A stretch of 64,000 bases of DNA from Aedes albopictus (taxonomy: Eukaryota; Arthropoda; Insecta; Diptera; Culicidae): NCBI RefSeq assembly GCF_035046485.1, contig NC_085137.1:498686536-498750535 (forward strand), read 5' to 3'. Position numbers and translations under genes: made by a program. The notes beneath the pieces are model-generated. The model saw only the letters and a list, made by a program, of their open reading frames with translations, was not told the DNA's origin and did no database searches. Positions 45,321-56,775 of this stretch are shown here, in pieces. The number at the start of each line of letters is the position of its first letter. Position 1 is the first letter of the stretch.

Positions 45321-46575
45321 ACACTTGTTTCTGTAGCAGCAACGAACGAATGTGTTGCTGGGTGAGAGATGAAGCATCACAGCAGTCCGTTCGCATGGGA
45401 AACGATTTGCTACAGTCGTCGTACGTCATGTTTTCCTTTCGAAATTGCACGACCCTGTCTCATATATCGCAAGATAATGATTACTTATAAAGTTGGTGTC
45501 TTCGGCAAAGTTGTTTGATTGGTGAAGGGGCACTAGTGAGTATACAAATTTTGTATCTCATATATCTCAGGATTCTGATTACTTAGAAAGTTAGTGTTGT
45601 TCGAGAGGCCAAATATTTATTTGATTCGGAACTTTGACATAGGCTGGTGCTAATGACATTTATATTTGTTGTACATCGGAATACTTATTATTTACAGAGA
45701 TGGTGTCTACGGCAAAGTTTTTGGCAGGCATGGGGCTAAAGTATATAGACACTATAGAATTGACAGGCTTACGGATACATAATTGTGTGATGAAATTGTT
45801 ATGTACAGTTTATATTTTAGAAGAATCTTGGGAGAAATTCCTAGAAGAATCCCGTGAGGCATTCCTAGTGCAATCCCAGATGGAATTCCTGTAAGAATTC
45901 CTGGGGGAATGTTAGGAGAAAATCTTAGAAGAATCCCAGGAGAAATTCCAACACTGAACGGCGGCTTGCGGTGAAAATTACTATTCTGAGGGTCAATTTA
46001 AATGCACAACGCCACTAAATTTGTGCAGACTGAGTTTCGTTTTAATTCAACAGAATTATGTTTTAAATTTTACCATGGACTCGATTTTCAATTAAAAAAA
46101 GTTTCTGTTGGCAACCGGATTCGAACCAAGAATCTTGACATCACCAGGTTCGCACGCTACCACACAGCTATCGAACCGGTTGATGTGAGAAGAAACAAAA
46201 CGCACACAAGAAGCGTTGGTGGGTCGATGATCATGTTTTGCCATGGTAAATTTAAAAACATTTTTGTGCTTGTCATTACTGCAAGGCTCCTTTCAGTGAA
46301 GAGGAATCTCAGCAGAAATTCCTGTAGGGAACGCGGGAGGTTCCTGGAAGAACCCCGAAGGATTTCTTAGAGGTATCCCGGGAGCACTACTGGTACAAAT
46401 TTTTAAATGAATCCCGGGAGGAATTTCTGGAAAAAAAATGCGGATTCCAAGTGCATTTTTTAGTTTCTAGATGAAGCCCTGGAGGAACCTTTGGAGAATC
46501 ATTGAAAGATTCCCTGTATTAATTTCAAATCAGAGTTAATTGAAATTAAAAACTTACATTCATATTCTAGTGGAG
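45321..46575. other. Intron with decayed repeats and one tRNA-like block
   Basis: 45490-45800 has relatives of the foldback arm. 45830-45960 and 46290-46500 hold GGAATTCC-type words. On the minus strand about 46098-46185 is a tRNA-like block (GGTTCGATAGCTGTGTGGTA, B box GGTTCGAATCC), likely a SINE head. No gene. Confidence 0.55.
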
Positions 46576-46651
46576 GTTCGACTGTATCGTTTCAACTATC
46601 ATTAAAAACGGCTACGCAGTCTCGAAATTAGCAAACGATGTTTATTACTTG

Positions 46652-46690
46652 CCCAACGTTTCGACACGGGGTTAGTGTCTTCTTCAGGGG
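46652..46690 (-). ncRNA. Hammerhead-like motif with minimal stem III
   Basis: Minus strand: CCC, core CTGAAGA, extra A, stem II GACAC-TAACCCC-GTGTC, GAA, stem III ACGT, T (predicted cleavage after 46655), GGG. CCC pairs with GGG as stem I. Same layout as 48183-48221. Confidence 0.5.
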
Positions 46691-46934
46691 GAACTAGAAT
46701 TTAATACATGTACTAATCAGAGATGGCATACACATCAGAGCGCTAAGTGAGAAGATAAAAAAATACACATTACACACAGCCTGCATAATGAGAAAGAGTG
46801 CGTGTAAAGAATTATCTTCTGCGTGGTCCGACTGCACGCGCTCGGCATCGTTGTCGTATCGCACACGACGGTGAGCGCAGAAAAGCAAGAGAAAGTACAG
46901 TCCAACACACAGCTCACATCACAGCGCTGCGCTA

Positions 46935-47431
46935 CACGCTAACCTGAAACTACCCATTGACTGGGTCGATTCGACCCAAATTTTCATGTTGTTAGCAGTT
47001 GTCAAAATCCGGGTAACCCGAAAACCCAGATTCGTTGAATTTGGGTAAAGATCTGGGTAATCGGCACTTTGTCACTTTTCGGCTTGAGAATATGGCAGCG
47101 GCCAGGAGAACGCAGGAAACTATGAATGTTTTCGCGAAAAATATGCCGATAAATGACGGGAAAACAGTGGAATTATTCCGGGGAACTGTTTTCCAGCATC
47201 AGGTAAGTGAACAGCACATGGCAATTAAGAGATTTTTATTTAAAATCTAAATTGGAAATAAATTAAGAAAATCAAGGCCCCGGAGGAGCTGGGTATCGTT
47301 CACCCAGATTTTGCCACCAACATCGGTAACCCAGATTAGAGTAAAGGCGCCTTTACTCAGTTTAGAGTAACTGCAGTTTTGCTCAGTCTGGGTCGCTTTG
47401 ACACCAATCTGGGTAACTGAGGGTTAGCGTG
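46935..47431. mobile_element. TA-flanked MITE, CACGCTAACC ends
   Basis: Ends CACGCTAACCTGAAACTACC and inverted CACGCTAACCCTCAGTTACC. TA at 46933-46934 and 47432-47433. The interior has repeated ACCCAGA/TCTGGGT words and a possible captured exon at 47092-47202. Confidence 0.85.
47092..47339 (+). CDS. Possible captured two-exon ORF inside a MITE
   Basis: ATG at 47092 opens 37 codons (MAAARRTQETMNVFAKNMPI..., ending VFQHQ) up to a GTAAGT donor at 47203. A 74-base candidate intron ends ATCAAG. The second exon (47277-47339) reads APEELGIVHPDFATNIGNPD and stops. Intron length is normal for Diptera and the frame is kept. The first exon's composition differs from the MITE's repeated ACCCAGA words, while the second exon contains them. 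So exon 1 may be a captured host exon with a MITE-made end. I do not recognise the protein. Expression is unproven. Confidence 0.35.
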
Positions 47432-48182
47432 TACTCTGTACTGCCGAGAGCCTACAACTTGCAGTTCAGTCAGCGCAGATGTGTAGCACATTCCTAGAAA
47501 TGAGCAAAGCTTACGCAGAAGAACTTTGAGCTCTGCGACGTTTCGCGCAGCTGGTGTGGCAACTTACACATTCGCACTCTCACGCAAAGTTTTGCGGCTG
47601 AGCGCTGTGTGTTTGTTGCCGGTCCACATTCGTAGCAAAAGAGAGCGGCGCTCATTTTATTGAAGATGTGTACACAGAGCTGTTTATCAGTGTATCTATG
47701 CCATCTCTGGTACTAATTGGTCTGTTACATAATTTTGTCACGGTAACTTACACTAATTTGGTCGTTTTTGGTCTTGTGTTTCGTCTAACTGTAACTGTCC
47801 TGTCATTAATTTGTTGGTACATGCTGTAAAATTATAGTCATTATAAATGTTGTCTAGTTACTTGTCTGATCTAATAAAATTTACGGAAACTAATTGCCTT
47901 ACACTTATTTTGCTTGTTATAACTTTCAACGGACATTTGGCAATGGCGCAATTTTGCCTTTATCATCCCCTCAATTATGTTTAAAATTTGTTGGTAGCGA
48001 AACATAGTTATTAAGATAGGGCAGTGAGGTCCAACCAACAGAAGACTAAAAGCGCGCAAAAATAGTATAGAAACCAATTTTAAGTTTTAGTTTTCACCGC
48101 AGTTAGTCATGTACCAACATTATAAAACCCCGACAGTTACAGTTCGCCATAACCCCAAACCAAAAACGAATAATTTATTTTT

Positions 48183-48221
48183 CCCCTGAAGAAGGCGCCA
48201 TGCCTGCGCCGAAACGTCGGG
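48183..48221 (+). ncRNA. Hammerhead-like motif with minimal stem III
   Basis: CCC, core CTGAAGA, extra A, stem II GGCGC...GCGCC, GAA, stem III ACGT, C (predicted cleavage after 48218), GGG pairing with CCC. Stem I may extend through flanking A/T stretches. It pairs with the inverted motif at 46652-46690. Confidence 0.5.
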
Positions 48222-48300
48222 TTAAATAATAAAACTCGTTTTACAAATTAAAAAGACTGCGTTGCCGATAATCAAAACAGCTATAATAGTACAGTCGAAC

Positions 48301-49348
48301 TCTCATCCAATTAAGTTGTTCAGAAGGCTAAGAACTATATGGCGATTGCGTTTTTGGTTCGAGAATCGTCCGCTTCTATATCTTAGAATCTTGATAAGAT
48401 AGAATGATGCCGACTTCAACAAAGTTCTCCAGCAAGCTAAAAACTGTCTGACAGTTGAGTCTTTGATTCGCGATTTATTCGATAGGTGGCAACTTGTTCA
48501 AATTATTTAAATACGTATATCTCGATATTCGAATGAGCTAAAAGCATGAAGTTTTCTGCAAAATTGTTCGGTAGGTTAAGATCTAGCCGGCAATGGTGAC
48601 GCTAGGTGACACCAGCAAGCAAAACGTTCAAACAATTTTATATCAAAAATCTGAAAACTTTCAGCAAATTATTCCGAAAGCTAAGAGAAAGTTAGACGTC
48701 TCTGGTGTCCTTGGTTTTGATATTACTCGATAGATTCCGTCAAGTATCAAAAAATACGTGTATGAACACACTAATAAATCAGTAGTATTCCTTTTTCAAC
48801 ATAGTTGAAGCTAAGAACTATTTTCCAGGATAGTAGGCGGTCGAGTAGGGTTGTGCAAGAGGCAATACTTTTGCACCGTCTTTGACCCCTGCAAACAAAT
48901 TTTGTCACCCCACAATATTGCTTCTTTTGCCCCGTTTTCCTTCTGGGATTTTTTCCAGGCATTCTTCCGAGATTTTTTCAGCGATTCCTCTGGAAATTTC
49001 TCCAGGAATTCCTCTAGTACTCCCTTCAGGAATTCCTTCAGGGATTCCTCCAGGAGTTTCTTAAGGAATTCCTCAAATTTTTATTTCCAGAATTTCCATC
49101 GTAAATTTTACTGAGAATTTCCTCAGGCATTCCTCCGGGAATTCCTCCGAGATTTTCTTCAGGAATTCATCCAAAAAATTCTCCAGGAATTTCTCCGGAA
49201 ATTTTTCCAGGAGTTCCTCCAGGAATATCTGCGGGAATTCCCTTCGGGAATTTCTTAAAGAAAATCCGCCAGGAGTACAATGATACATATTGCCCATTTT
49301 ACTGGCATTTTACCAGATTAGCTGGTATGTCTGAAACATACTGGAAAA
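48301..49348. other. Non-coding; decayed repeats
   Basis: 48310-48730 has imperfect repeats of an about 100-bp module (GCTAAGAACTAT, AGTTGAGTC, GTTCAAACAATT words). 48930-49280 is GGAATTCC-type repeat. No gene. Confidence 0.5.
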
Positions 49349-49629
49349 ACTTGTAATTAGAAGGCACGAAATGCTGCTAATTGGCAAATTGAGAGATGAA
49401 ATTTGTGAAAAAAATCGCGTTCTGGTGGGATTCGAACCCACGACTCCGTATTCGCTAGACCGACGCTTTAACCAACTAAGCCACAGAACAGGTAATGGTT
49501 CTGCGGAATAGAAAGCCAAACTGACTCCGAAGCCGCACCGTGAACACTCCTATTTCACAAACTCATCTCTCTTTTCGGCTTAGATGCCAATCAACAACAC
49601 ACTCCTATTTGTGCCCACTAACTACAAGT
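49349..49629 (-). mobile_element. TIR-bounded element with embedded tRNA-like gene, copy 3
   Basis: Best copy. Left end ACTTGTAATTAGAAGGCAC, right end inverted ACTTGTAGTTAGTGGGCAC. The 73-base tRNA-like block on the minus strand (49418-49490) has a 7-bp acceptor stem (TGTTCTG/CAGAACG), D arm GCTT...AAGC and T arm GTGGG-TTCGAAT-CCCAC. The anticodon stem is largely unpaired. Confidence 0.78.
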
Positions 49630-50917
49630 GCGAGCGAATTATATATATGAAGCCGAGACTTACTCTAGGTATGCGGAGTGCGAGAGTTCCTTAAAACTTT
49701 TCCATAAATAACTCCGAAAAATTTTCCAACAATTTCTCAGATTTTTGAAGACTCCTCTAGAAATTCTCCCAAAATACTGTATGGAATCCCTTTAAGGATT
49801 TCTTCAAAATTTCCTGTGATCATTTGTCCCGAAGTTCATCTTGAGGTTTCTCTGAAAGTTTCTTTTAGAATTTCACCAGGAGTTTATACGAATAATTTTC
49901 CAGAAGTTCTTCAAAAGATTCTGCCCAAACTTCTAGTAATTGCATAGAAGAATTACTTTTGGAATTTCTAAGAAGACTGCGCCAGAAGTTCTTTTGAATA
50001 CTTTACCAGGGATTTATCGAAGAGTTCCTCCAGAACTTCTATTTTATTTTGTTTTTTTTTTAATTCTTCAGAAGATTCGTTTGGAAATTTCCTTCTTAAG
50101 GTGAAGCATCAAGATACCCTATTGCAATTTTGCATACAAACTTTAGAGGCACAAATCTGACGAACGAAGCATCGAACCAAGCCGCACATGTTTATCCTGG
50201 CTTTGCTCACTTGCAAAAAGAGGCAGCTTTTTCAAATCGAGAGCATTTGTTTACGAATGTTCAAGATTGATGTTCTTGTCAACGTGAGTAGGGTACCAAG
50301 ACGGCCATTGCAGCAGTCATGTTTGTATTCTCTGAAGTTTGTCTGAAGAATGGAACAAAACAAAGGGACAGGTCATAATTGTCGAAATGTTGCTTTGATT
50401 TCAAAACTTGTAACTGTTGTGCTACTGTCGATAAGTTGATCAACAGTACAACAATAACAAAACTTGTACTTCAACAAAGCATGTTATTGAAATATAGTTT
50501 AGTGAATGTATATGAATAATTTGATTAAAACAAAATGAGATTGTCCAACAAAATTAATTATGGGAAAGCTATGCCTTGATCATTTAATAATATTAAAACA
50601 CTATATATAAAAAGGGATTATGTGTTTTTTAGTGATTAATTTGTAATTCTCCTCTGCTCGGGTATGTAATCACTTATGTCATAAGACTCGGATCGCTTTA
50701 CGGTCTTCGAAAAAGCTTTTCAAGGATATCTTGGGCTATTTTTTCACAGTATTTCACAAACATTGAGAATAATGTTATTAAAAAAAAATACAAAAAAGTG
50801 ATTTTTTCCATATAAAATTCCATAAAAACTTCAATGGCGATACGCGGTCACATTTCAGGCCTTGCAAATGAAATCAAAAACCCCGATCTGAGAAAACGAC
50901 CACTTTGACCCATACTA
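49630..50917. other. Non-coding; decayed repeats
   Basis: 49670-50060 GGAATTCC-type degenerate repeat. 50190-50380 is the partner of 15545-15740. No gene. Confidence 0.5.
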
Positions 50918-51083
50918 GGGGCTGTCCATAAACCACGTGGTCATTTTTTGGGACTTTTCAAACACCCCCCCCCCCCCGCGTGGTCATTAGTCCATACAAA
51001 ATTTTTTACTTGTCCATACAAAATGGTCATTGGCCCCACATCCCCCCCCCCCCTAATGACCACGTGGTTTATGGACAGCTCCC
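50918..51083. mobile_element. MITE, GGGGCTGTCCATAAA family
   Basis: TIRs GGGGCTGTCCATAAACCACG and inverted GGGAGCTGTCCATAAACCAC, TA-flanked (50916-50917, 51084-51085). Long C-runs inside. Sister of 2283-2454 and 60024-60176. Confidence 0.9.
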
Positions 51084-51754
51084 TAGTATCCAATCAGTCT
51101 ACTTTTTAGGATGTATGAATCTTCATATTTGTTCTCCTCAAAAAAAATATAAAAATAAAAATCTTGACTTCCTTGAGGAAAGAGTTTTTTCGTACCTGCC
51201 ACAGGCAATACATATGTAAAAGGGTCATTGGCAGAGGAAGCCTTCAGTTCATAACTGTGGAAGTGCTCATAGAACACAAAGCTGAGAAACTATAAAAATA
51301 AAATCGGGTTGTGTACTGTTTCGTTTAATTCTTGTCCAGGTTTATCTAAAAACAGGCTTGTCCCATTTGGGACGTTTCGTCAAGAAGAACATGTTGCTGA
51401 AACATATAGCCATGCTGGATGCGTATCGTACTAAAAGGGTTGCTCGTCTGCAATTCTGTTTCTAATTAAAACTGTACTGTAACGATTGGGATGTTAAAAA
51501 TCACGTTTTGCTTTATCTTGGCGTTACATCCACTGAACATAGTATTCCTTGAAAATTGATTATTTTTGCCTTACTTATCGTATGGCTACTGCCCAAGGAC
51601 GCCAAGGATCATTACGAAAAGACCATGAACCGACCGGTAATCGAACCGAGGCAATTTCAGTACAGTCACCATTTGTATTCCCAAATTCCACACATAAAAT
51701 ATCATTACAAACGTATAGTTTTAACTATCAATTATCACCCTCTTCTCATTCCAG
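51084..51754. other. Slo2 intron end
   Basis: Contains a SINE remnant (51238-51300) and a B-box-like remnant (minus GGTTCGATTACC near 51635). The acceptor TTCCAG abuts the exon at 51755. Confidence 0.6.
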
Positions 51755-51829
51755 GGCAATATATGGCAGCAAATTTTATCATTTCATTTTATACTGGAAC
51801 TTGTTACAACGATACCATTTACAATTACG
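51755..51829 (+). CDS. slo2: Slo2/KCNT potassium channel, internal exon (S3 region)
   Basis: A 75-base exon (25 codons, phase 0 at both ends) with a TTCCAG acceptor and a GTAAGC donor. It reads GNIWQQILSFHFILELVTTI then PFTIT. GNIWQQIL and the following hydrophobic stretch are typical of the S2-S3 linker and S3 of Slo2 channels. It joins in frame to GYK at the end of the S2 exon and to ILWPP at the next exon. It is shorter than 60 codons, so easy to miss by frame scanning. Confidence 0.96.
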
Positions 51830-52655
51830 GTAAGCATCCAACTTTCGTGCTGAATCTCCACCAAAATCATCCATTTAATCCTCGCCCTCTCCATGATCTA
51901 CGTTCCCCCATTCCCTTGCTCCCAGAATCCCAGACTGCGACGACGACGACAACGACGACAATGACATCAACGTCGTCGCCCAAAAACCCACAATGACATC
52001 GTTTGTCTCCGGAATAAAATGTTTATATTCATGGACAAACAAAGTGCCCAAAACCACCAACCAAGGAAAGCTGAAGCTAAAGGCACAAATCGGAAATCCC
52101 TACCCCAAATAAAACCAGTCAGTGAACGACGATAGAGAATGCCGTAGAAGAGAGGAAGAAAAAAAAATGTTCATGAAGAGCATGACTTGGCCCCATAAAA
52201 TCCCCAAACTCAAGATGACATTTGGTTCTGGACCATCATCGTCGTCGTTTGTGTCGTTGTCGTCGTCGTCGTCTGTCGATTAGTTTGCCAGGGGGGGAAA
52301 TGGTGAAATGGCAACTCTTTGGATTTTTTTCCTTAGAATCATCGTGAAAGGACGATAATTGAGACGCAAAACACATTGTTGGGATGATGGGTTCATGCAG
52401 GATTAGTTGCTCATTTGACCACCTCCTCCCCAGCTTTATTATCATTCCTTCAAAAACAATGATCCTGCACAGCGATGATGACATTGCACATCATGTCCCT
52501 AACCACTAAACTTCGTTTCGATTTCGACCATCATCACCAACTGACTCTGACTGGCTGACTGACTGACCGACTGTTGACTGTTGTTCAATTATGAATTACG
52601 GATTAATGAAGTGTGTTTGTATGTTTTTCTCTTTCCTCTATGCTTCAACCAACAG
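51830..52655 (+). other. 826-bp Slo2 intron
   Basis: GTAAGC donor and ACAG acceptor. It contains GAC/GTC-type trinucleotide repeats (51935-51985 and 52217-52276). Frames in it are repeat-driven and not genes. Confidence 0.85.
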
Positions 52656-52739
52656 ATTTTATGGCCTCCATTCAGGAACCTGTTCATACCGGTGTTTCTC
52701 AACTGCTGGCTAGCTAAGCGTTCCTTGGAAAATATGTTT
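52656..52739 (+). CDS. slo2: Slo2/KCNT potassium channel, internal exon (S4 region)
   Basis: An 84-base exon (28 codons, phase 0 both ends) between AACCAACAG and GTAAGT. It reads [18 protein letters not shown] then [25 protein letters not shown] is one of the most conserved Slo2 segments, at S4 and the start of the S4-S5 linker; like other Slo2 channels it has few S4 arginines. The following exon (S5 and pore) was not found in the remaining 11 kb, so the next intron exceeds that length. Confidence 0.96.
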
Positions 52740-53399
52740 GTAAGTATTTTGGAGGGTGTCGGGACGGGTGGGATGAGGGTCACATCAAGTCGTCCCCATC
52801 GTCGTCGTCAATGTGCATCGTCATCGACCAAAAGGGGTTTCCCCAAGGCACATTTCGTAACGAACCAAAGAGTGCATCCCAACGAATGGGTACTCATATT
52901 TGCGGTGTGTCCATTGTTTCCTCTCGATTATGGGTCAATTTGATTTTATTTGGTCATTCGGAATGTTGGAGATTTTTAAGGAACGAAGTGATGCTTGATT
53001 TGACTTCTTTGTTCGAATCGGTTTTCCAGAGACTGGGACTGCAGTTTAATCAATCATCATAACCGATGGGTGACGACGGTCGGATAAACCAATTTTACTG
53101 GGAAATTTGGGGGACATTCGACTGGAGTTTGATGGTCAGTCAAACAGTTATAATTTCAAGTTGATAAAAGCAAGTTAATAGCTTTATGAGGCGATACTGA
53201 AGGATCATAATAATGTAAGTACCAAAAAGTGAGTCGTCTATATTTTTGTTTCACTGAGCCATGGCTTATGTACATCAACATATATGTAAATGATAGTAAA
53301 TCACTCCCATTATTTTTCTTGTGTGAACTGAATGCATACAACAAACCAGCTATTCAGTTTATAGTACATTAGCTAAAACATGTCTGTTAGGCTCTATTT
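52740..53399. other. Slo2 intron, no gene seen
   Basis: Unique-looking sequence next to the exon, with a GTC/GTCGTC tract near 52800. No further exon recognised. Confidence 0.55.
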
Positions 53400-53760
53400 C
53401 TACCTTACGCTGTATACGGCCAGAATCATGGATTTTGAAAAAAGTCGATTAGAAAGCTTTTGGAGTCTTCGAACATAAGGGCTGCGAACAATACTCGGCG
53501 GTAAACTGGAGGACGGCATTTGGCGGTGTCGCATGAACTACGAATTGAACCAAGTATACATATAGCGATGGATATACTGAAGCGAGTAAAACACGGCAGA
53601 CTGCGGTGGGCTAGGCTCGTGGCTCGTTGACGGGGTAACTAGAAAATGAACTATATTCAGCAGAAAGCCAGAAAGGGGCCATCGGCTTCGTGGTAGATCA
53701 CGTTGGTTTTTTACAGTTGAGGAGGACCAAAGGACTTTCAACGTTCAGGGCGACTGGAAG
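53400..53760 (+). pseudogene. Degenerate LINE C-terminal fragment
   Basis: Broken + frames read LEDG.W.C.MNYELN and ILKRVKHGRLRWARLVAR, related to the RRRMNHELHQLL...GRLR part of the element at 2043-3600. Many stops and frameshifts. Confidence 0.65.
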
Positions 53761-53799
53761 TATTAAGTACACACTTAATTTGGAATACCGTGTTCGGTA

Positions 53800-53952
53800 A
53801 ATATTTGACGAAAGTAGAACAGCTGTATACAGCTTTACTGAATTGTTTACCTTTGCACCAGGTTTTGACAGTTGGTGTACTGAACCTCAGTAAAATCGAT
53901 TACCGAAGGTACCGAAATAGTTCTGCTGTTCTATTTTCGTCAAAAAAGTGCT
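53800..53952. repeat. Hairpin repeat (MITE-like)
   Basis: TTTGACGAAAGTAGAACAGC at 53810 pairs with GCTGTTCTATTTTCGTCAAA near 53932. The enclosed sequence has AGTAAAATCGATTACCGAAG. Probably a small MITE. Confidence 0.7.
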
Positions 53953-54619
53953 GAACAGGCAATTCAGGTGTGTAAGTAGCTGAAATATCTAAGTTTTGAC
54001 TAATCTGATAAACAATCAGCAATCTCAACTAAGCAACGTTGTGCTAAAATTCAGTAAAATTTTGAAGAAATTTCATCAATTCGTTTAGGATACTTGGACT
54101 GTAACGGTTAACCCGTTTGTTCCCAGCTGCGAAATAAAAGTTCATAAAATCGCCAACAGCTCATTTTTCAACAGAATTTGACCAAATGTTGAATACAAAA
54201 GCGCACATCACCCTTGTTTTGGAAATATACAGGATCAACATTTTGTTGAACTTCTGTACGAAGTAAGACCGGTGGGTCACTGGGTCAAGTCGGGTAAAAA
54301 TAAGGCCAAGTACGATTTGCGCCACTATAACTCTCTTCTTAACAAAGTATTTCAATAGGAGTTTACATATTCCGTTGCCTAATGATAGTTGAAGTTGTTG
54401 CAGGTTCGATTTTGAGATTCTTCGAAAGGTCTTCGTGGGATATTGAAAATTCCTTAACCAACCAAACCTACACTTACGTTTGTTGTTGTCAAATGACGTT
54501 ACACACAGAACTGTTGATAAATTGTAATCACATATTTCATGTATGTGGAAACTCTGTACACTACATAAACTCATAGTTTATCATGTGTCAATGATAAGGC
54601 CTCTCACAACTATTGCTAG

Positions 54620-55515
54620 GAAAATTTAGGGACCTAAGCGAAGTCATGCCTTGACTTCAGTGAACCATAGATGGACTTCAATTAGAGCTATTTTCACGAA
54701 GAAAACAACGATTTGCTCCAGAAACAAATACTACATCCAATAGGAGTTAGTAAATTTCTCGACTAGATTTCTCAGTACCCGAGATTGCCTGGTTGTAGTC
54801 AGGCCTTGAGTTCATTAAGCTGTAGATGACCTGTAACCACATGTTTTACCTATGTGGAAACTTTGTGCACTACATAAACTCATATTTTATCATGTGTCAG
54901 TAAAAAGGTCTCTCGAACCTGTTCCATGAAAAATTTGATGATCTAAACGAAGTCATACCTTAACTTCAGAGAACCGTGGACAACAAAGAGAGATATTTTC
55001 ATGCGACAAGCAACGGTAAGCTCCAGAAACCAATATTACATCCACTGCATGGATGACGAGCGACAATGTTCTACACATTTTAAGTCACGATTAAACGTTA
55101 AGATCATCAAATTTTTCAAGGAATAGTTTCGAGAGACCTTTTTATTGACACATGATAAAATATGAGTTTATGTAGTGCACCGAGCCTCCGCATAGGTAAA
55201 ACATGGGATTACAGTTTATCTACAGCTCAATAAAACCAAGGCCTGACTTCAACCAGATCATCCCGGGTACTCAGAAATCTAGTCGAGAAATTAACTAACT
55301 CCTATTGGATGTAGTATTTGTTTCTGGAGCAAATCGTTGTATTCTTCGTGCAAATAGCTTTCTAATAGATTTCTATTCGAGGAATTTACTTACTTTTGTT
55401 CGGCGTAGTATTGGTTTCTGGAGCTTACCGTTGTTTTCTGCGTGCACATAACTCTAATTGTAGTCAATCTACGGTTCTCTAAAGTCAAGGCATGACTGCA
55501 GTCAGAACGTCCAAA
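54620..55515. repeat. Diverged foldback repeat with internal duplications
   Basis: The left half has GAAGTCATGCCTTGACTTCA, TGCTCCAGAAAC and ACTACATCCAATAGGAG. The right half has their inverses (CTCCTATTGGATGTAGT, GTTTCTGGAGC, AGTCAAGGCATGACT). The motif around CATGTGTCA...GGCCTCTC recurs within a half. No coding capacity. Confidence 0.75.
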
Positions 55516-56775
55516 TTGTCTGCAGTACGTTGACATAACAAACATTTTACAGATTTTCAATTATTGGTGCAATTAAGAGCGATAAAAACATATGAAAATC
55601 ATCCACTTTTTTACCTAAAATGGCAGAGTCAAAAATACTGAACCGATTTCAATGGAATTTTTTTTTTGTACAAAAAGTATGTATGTAGAAATGTTGTGCC
55701 ATATTTTCATTCAATTTGATCTAACCGTTTAAAAGTTGTGGCCATATATGTAGCACTATGTCGCAATCAGCAGATGTGGTTTTTTGGTACAGTGACATTC
55801 AAACTTTTAAAATGTTCAACCAAAATGGCTGAAATTTTCACTGAAAACATTTTAACACAACAATTTTACACTGTCAAAGTTTCAAAAAAAAATCGGGACA
55901 GTGTTGCGAATTATACAGTCAAAATAGTGCACACTGATTTTAAAATTTTAAAAAGTGCCCATAATTTGGAAAACCCCGTTTTTTTGTTTGAATTGTTATA
56001 AAAAAGTACTCAACCGATTATGATGAAATTTTCATCATTTATTATGCCTTACTTGGAGAACTGACTGTCAAATTTTTAGACGTTTTGATGGGCTAATAAC
56101 AAAGTTATAGTCTCAACAATTTTTAAAATGGGTGCCCAAAATTTCCAAAATCACATTTTGTTGTATCGACAATATTTGCGCCAATACTGAACCGATTTTG
56201 ATGAAATTTTTAGAGTATTAACTACATGTAATGTGCGTTTCCTGATTAAAAAATCAGCTATTTTTGTGAACGTAATCAAAAGTTATACATTATTTTGTGC
56301 GTCTCATTTTTTTTTCGAGTCCAGTCTTTAGGCAATTCTAGTGTTGTCTTGAAGACTACAGGCGGACCCTATAATAGAACTCCAGTGAGATGATTTTAAG
56401 AACCTCTTGGTGAAAATGTGCAATTAAAAATTATCATCCTGGCAACACTGTTAAATATGCATTCTGATGGTTCTCATGTTCATTGTAGTTAACGTAACAC
56501 ATTATCAGCAAGCCGAAACTTTGCTCGAGTATTTGTATTCGTAAAGGAAATGTTTATGTGAGGAAAGGATAGAGTGATGGGGGCTTTTCGTTGACACATG
56601 ACATCATGGTGTGGCGTATTGCTGCTGGTCAAATGAAGAGTGAAAAAACAACCTGTAACGATACAAACAGACGATTTTCGAAGGGACACGAGGTGGACAA
56701 GCGGAGCAACAAAACTTGGGTATCAAACAAAGACACGAGGTGAACAAGTGGAACAACAAGACGGGGATATCAAAC
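55516..56775. other. Non-coding with imperfect repeats
   Basis: Words near ACTGAACCGATTTTGATGAA recur at 55640, 56005 and 56190 with ATTTTCATC-like follow-ups. No gene. Confidence 0.5.

Larger units (their letters stand above)
46718..47709. mobile_element. hAT-type non-autonomous element
   Basis: TIR CAGAGATGGCATA at both ends (inverted). Perfect 8-bp target duplication GTACTAAT at 46710-46717 and 47710-47717. 992 bp including the MITE nested at 46935-47431. No transposase recognised. Confidence 0.92.
46576..48300. mobile_element. Penelope-like terminal-repeat structure (inverted), split by hAT element
   Basis: Inverted ends: GTTCGACTGTAT at the left and GTTCGACTGTAC (inverted) at the right. 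Then both sides share a CGCAGTCT word, an ATCGTTT/TCGTTTT word, TTATTACTTGCCC/TTATTTAACCC and a hammerhead-like motif. About 735 bp once the hAT insert is removed. No RT gene is present. The Penelope assignment rests on the ribozyme-like motifs and the terminal-repeat layout. Confidence 0.55.
34626..51754 (+). other. 17.1-kb Slo2 intron packed with mobile elements
   Basis: Both splice sites are clear: GTGAGT at 34626 and TTCCAG before 51755. The intron holds TIR elements, ORF1-only LINEs, a foldback element, an inverted minisatellite, a Penelope-like structure and SINE remnants. No host exon was recognised inside, apart from a possible captured exon in a MITE. Confidence 0.85.

Noticed and set aside
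49418..49490. Functional tRNA gene
   Set aside because: Acceptor, D and T arms pair but the anticodon stem does not, and two sister copies share flanking element sequence.
51549..51996. Frames overlapping the S3 exon as genes
   Set aside because: The conserved channel frame (GNIWQQIL...) is the third frame and has correct splice sites; the others show no conserved motif.
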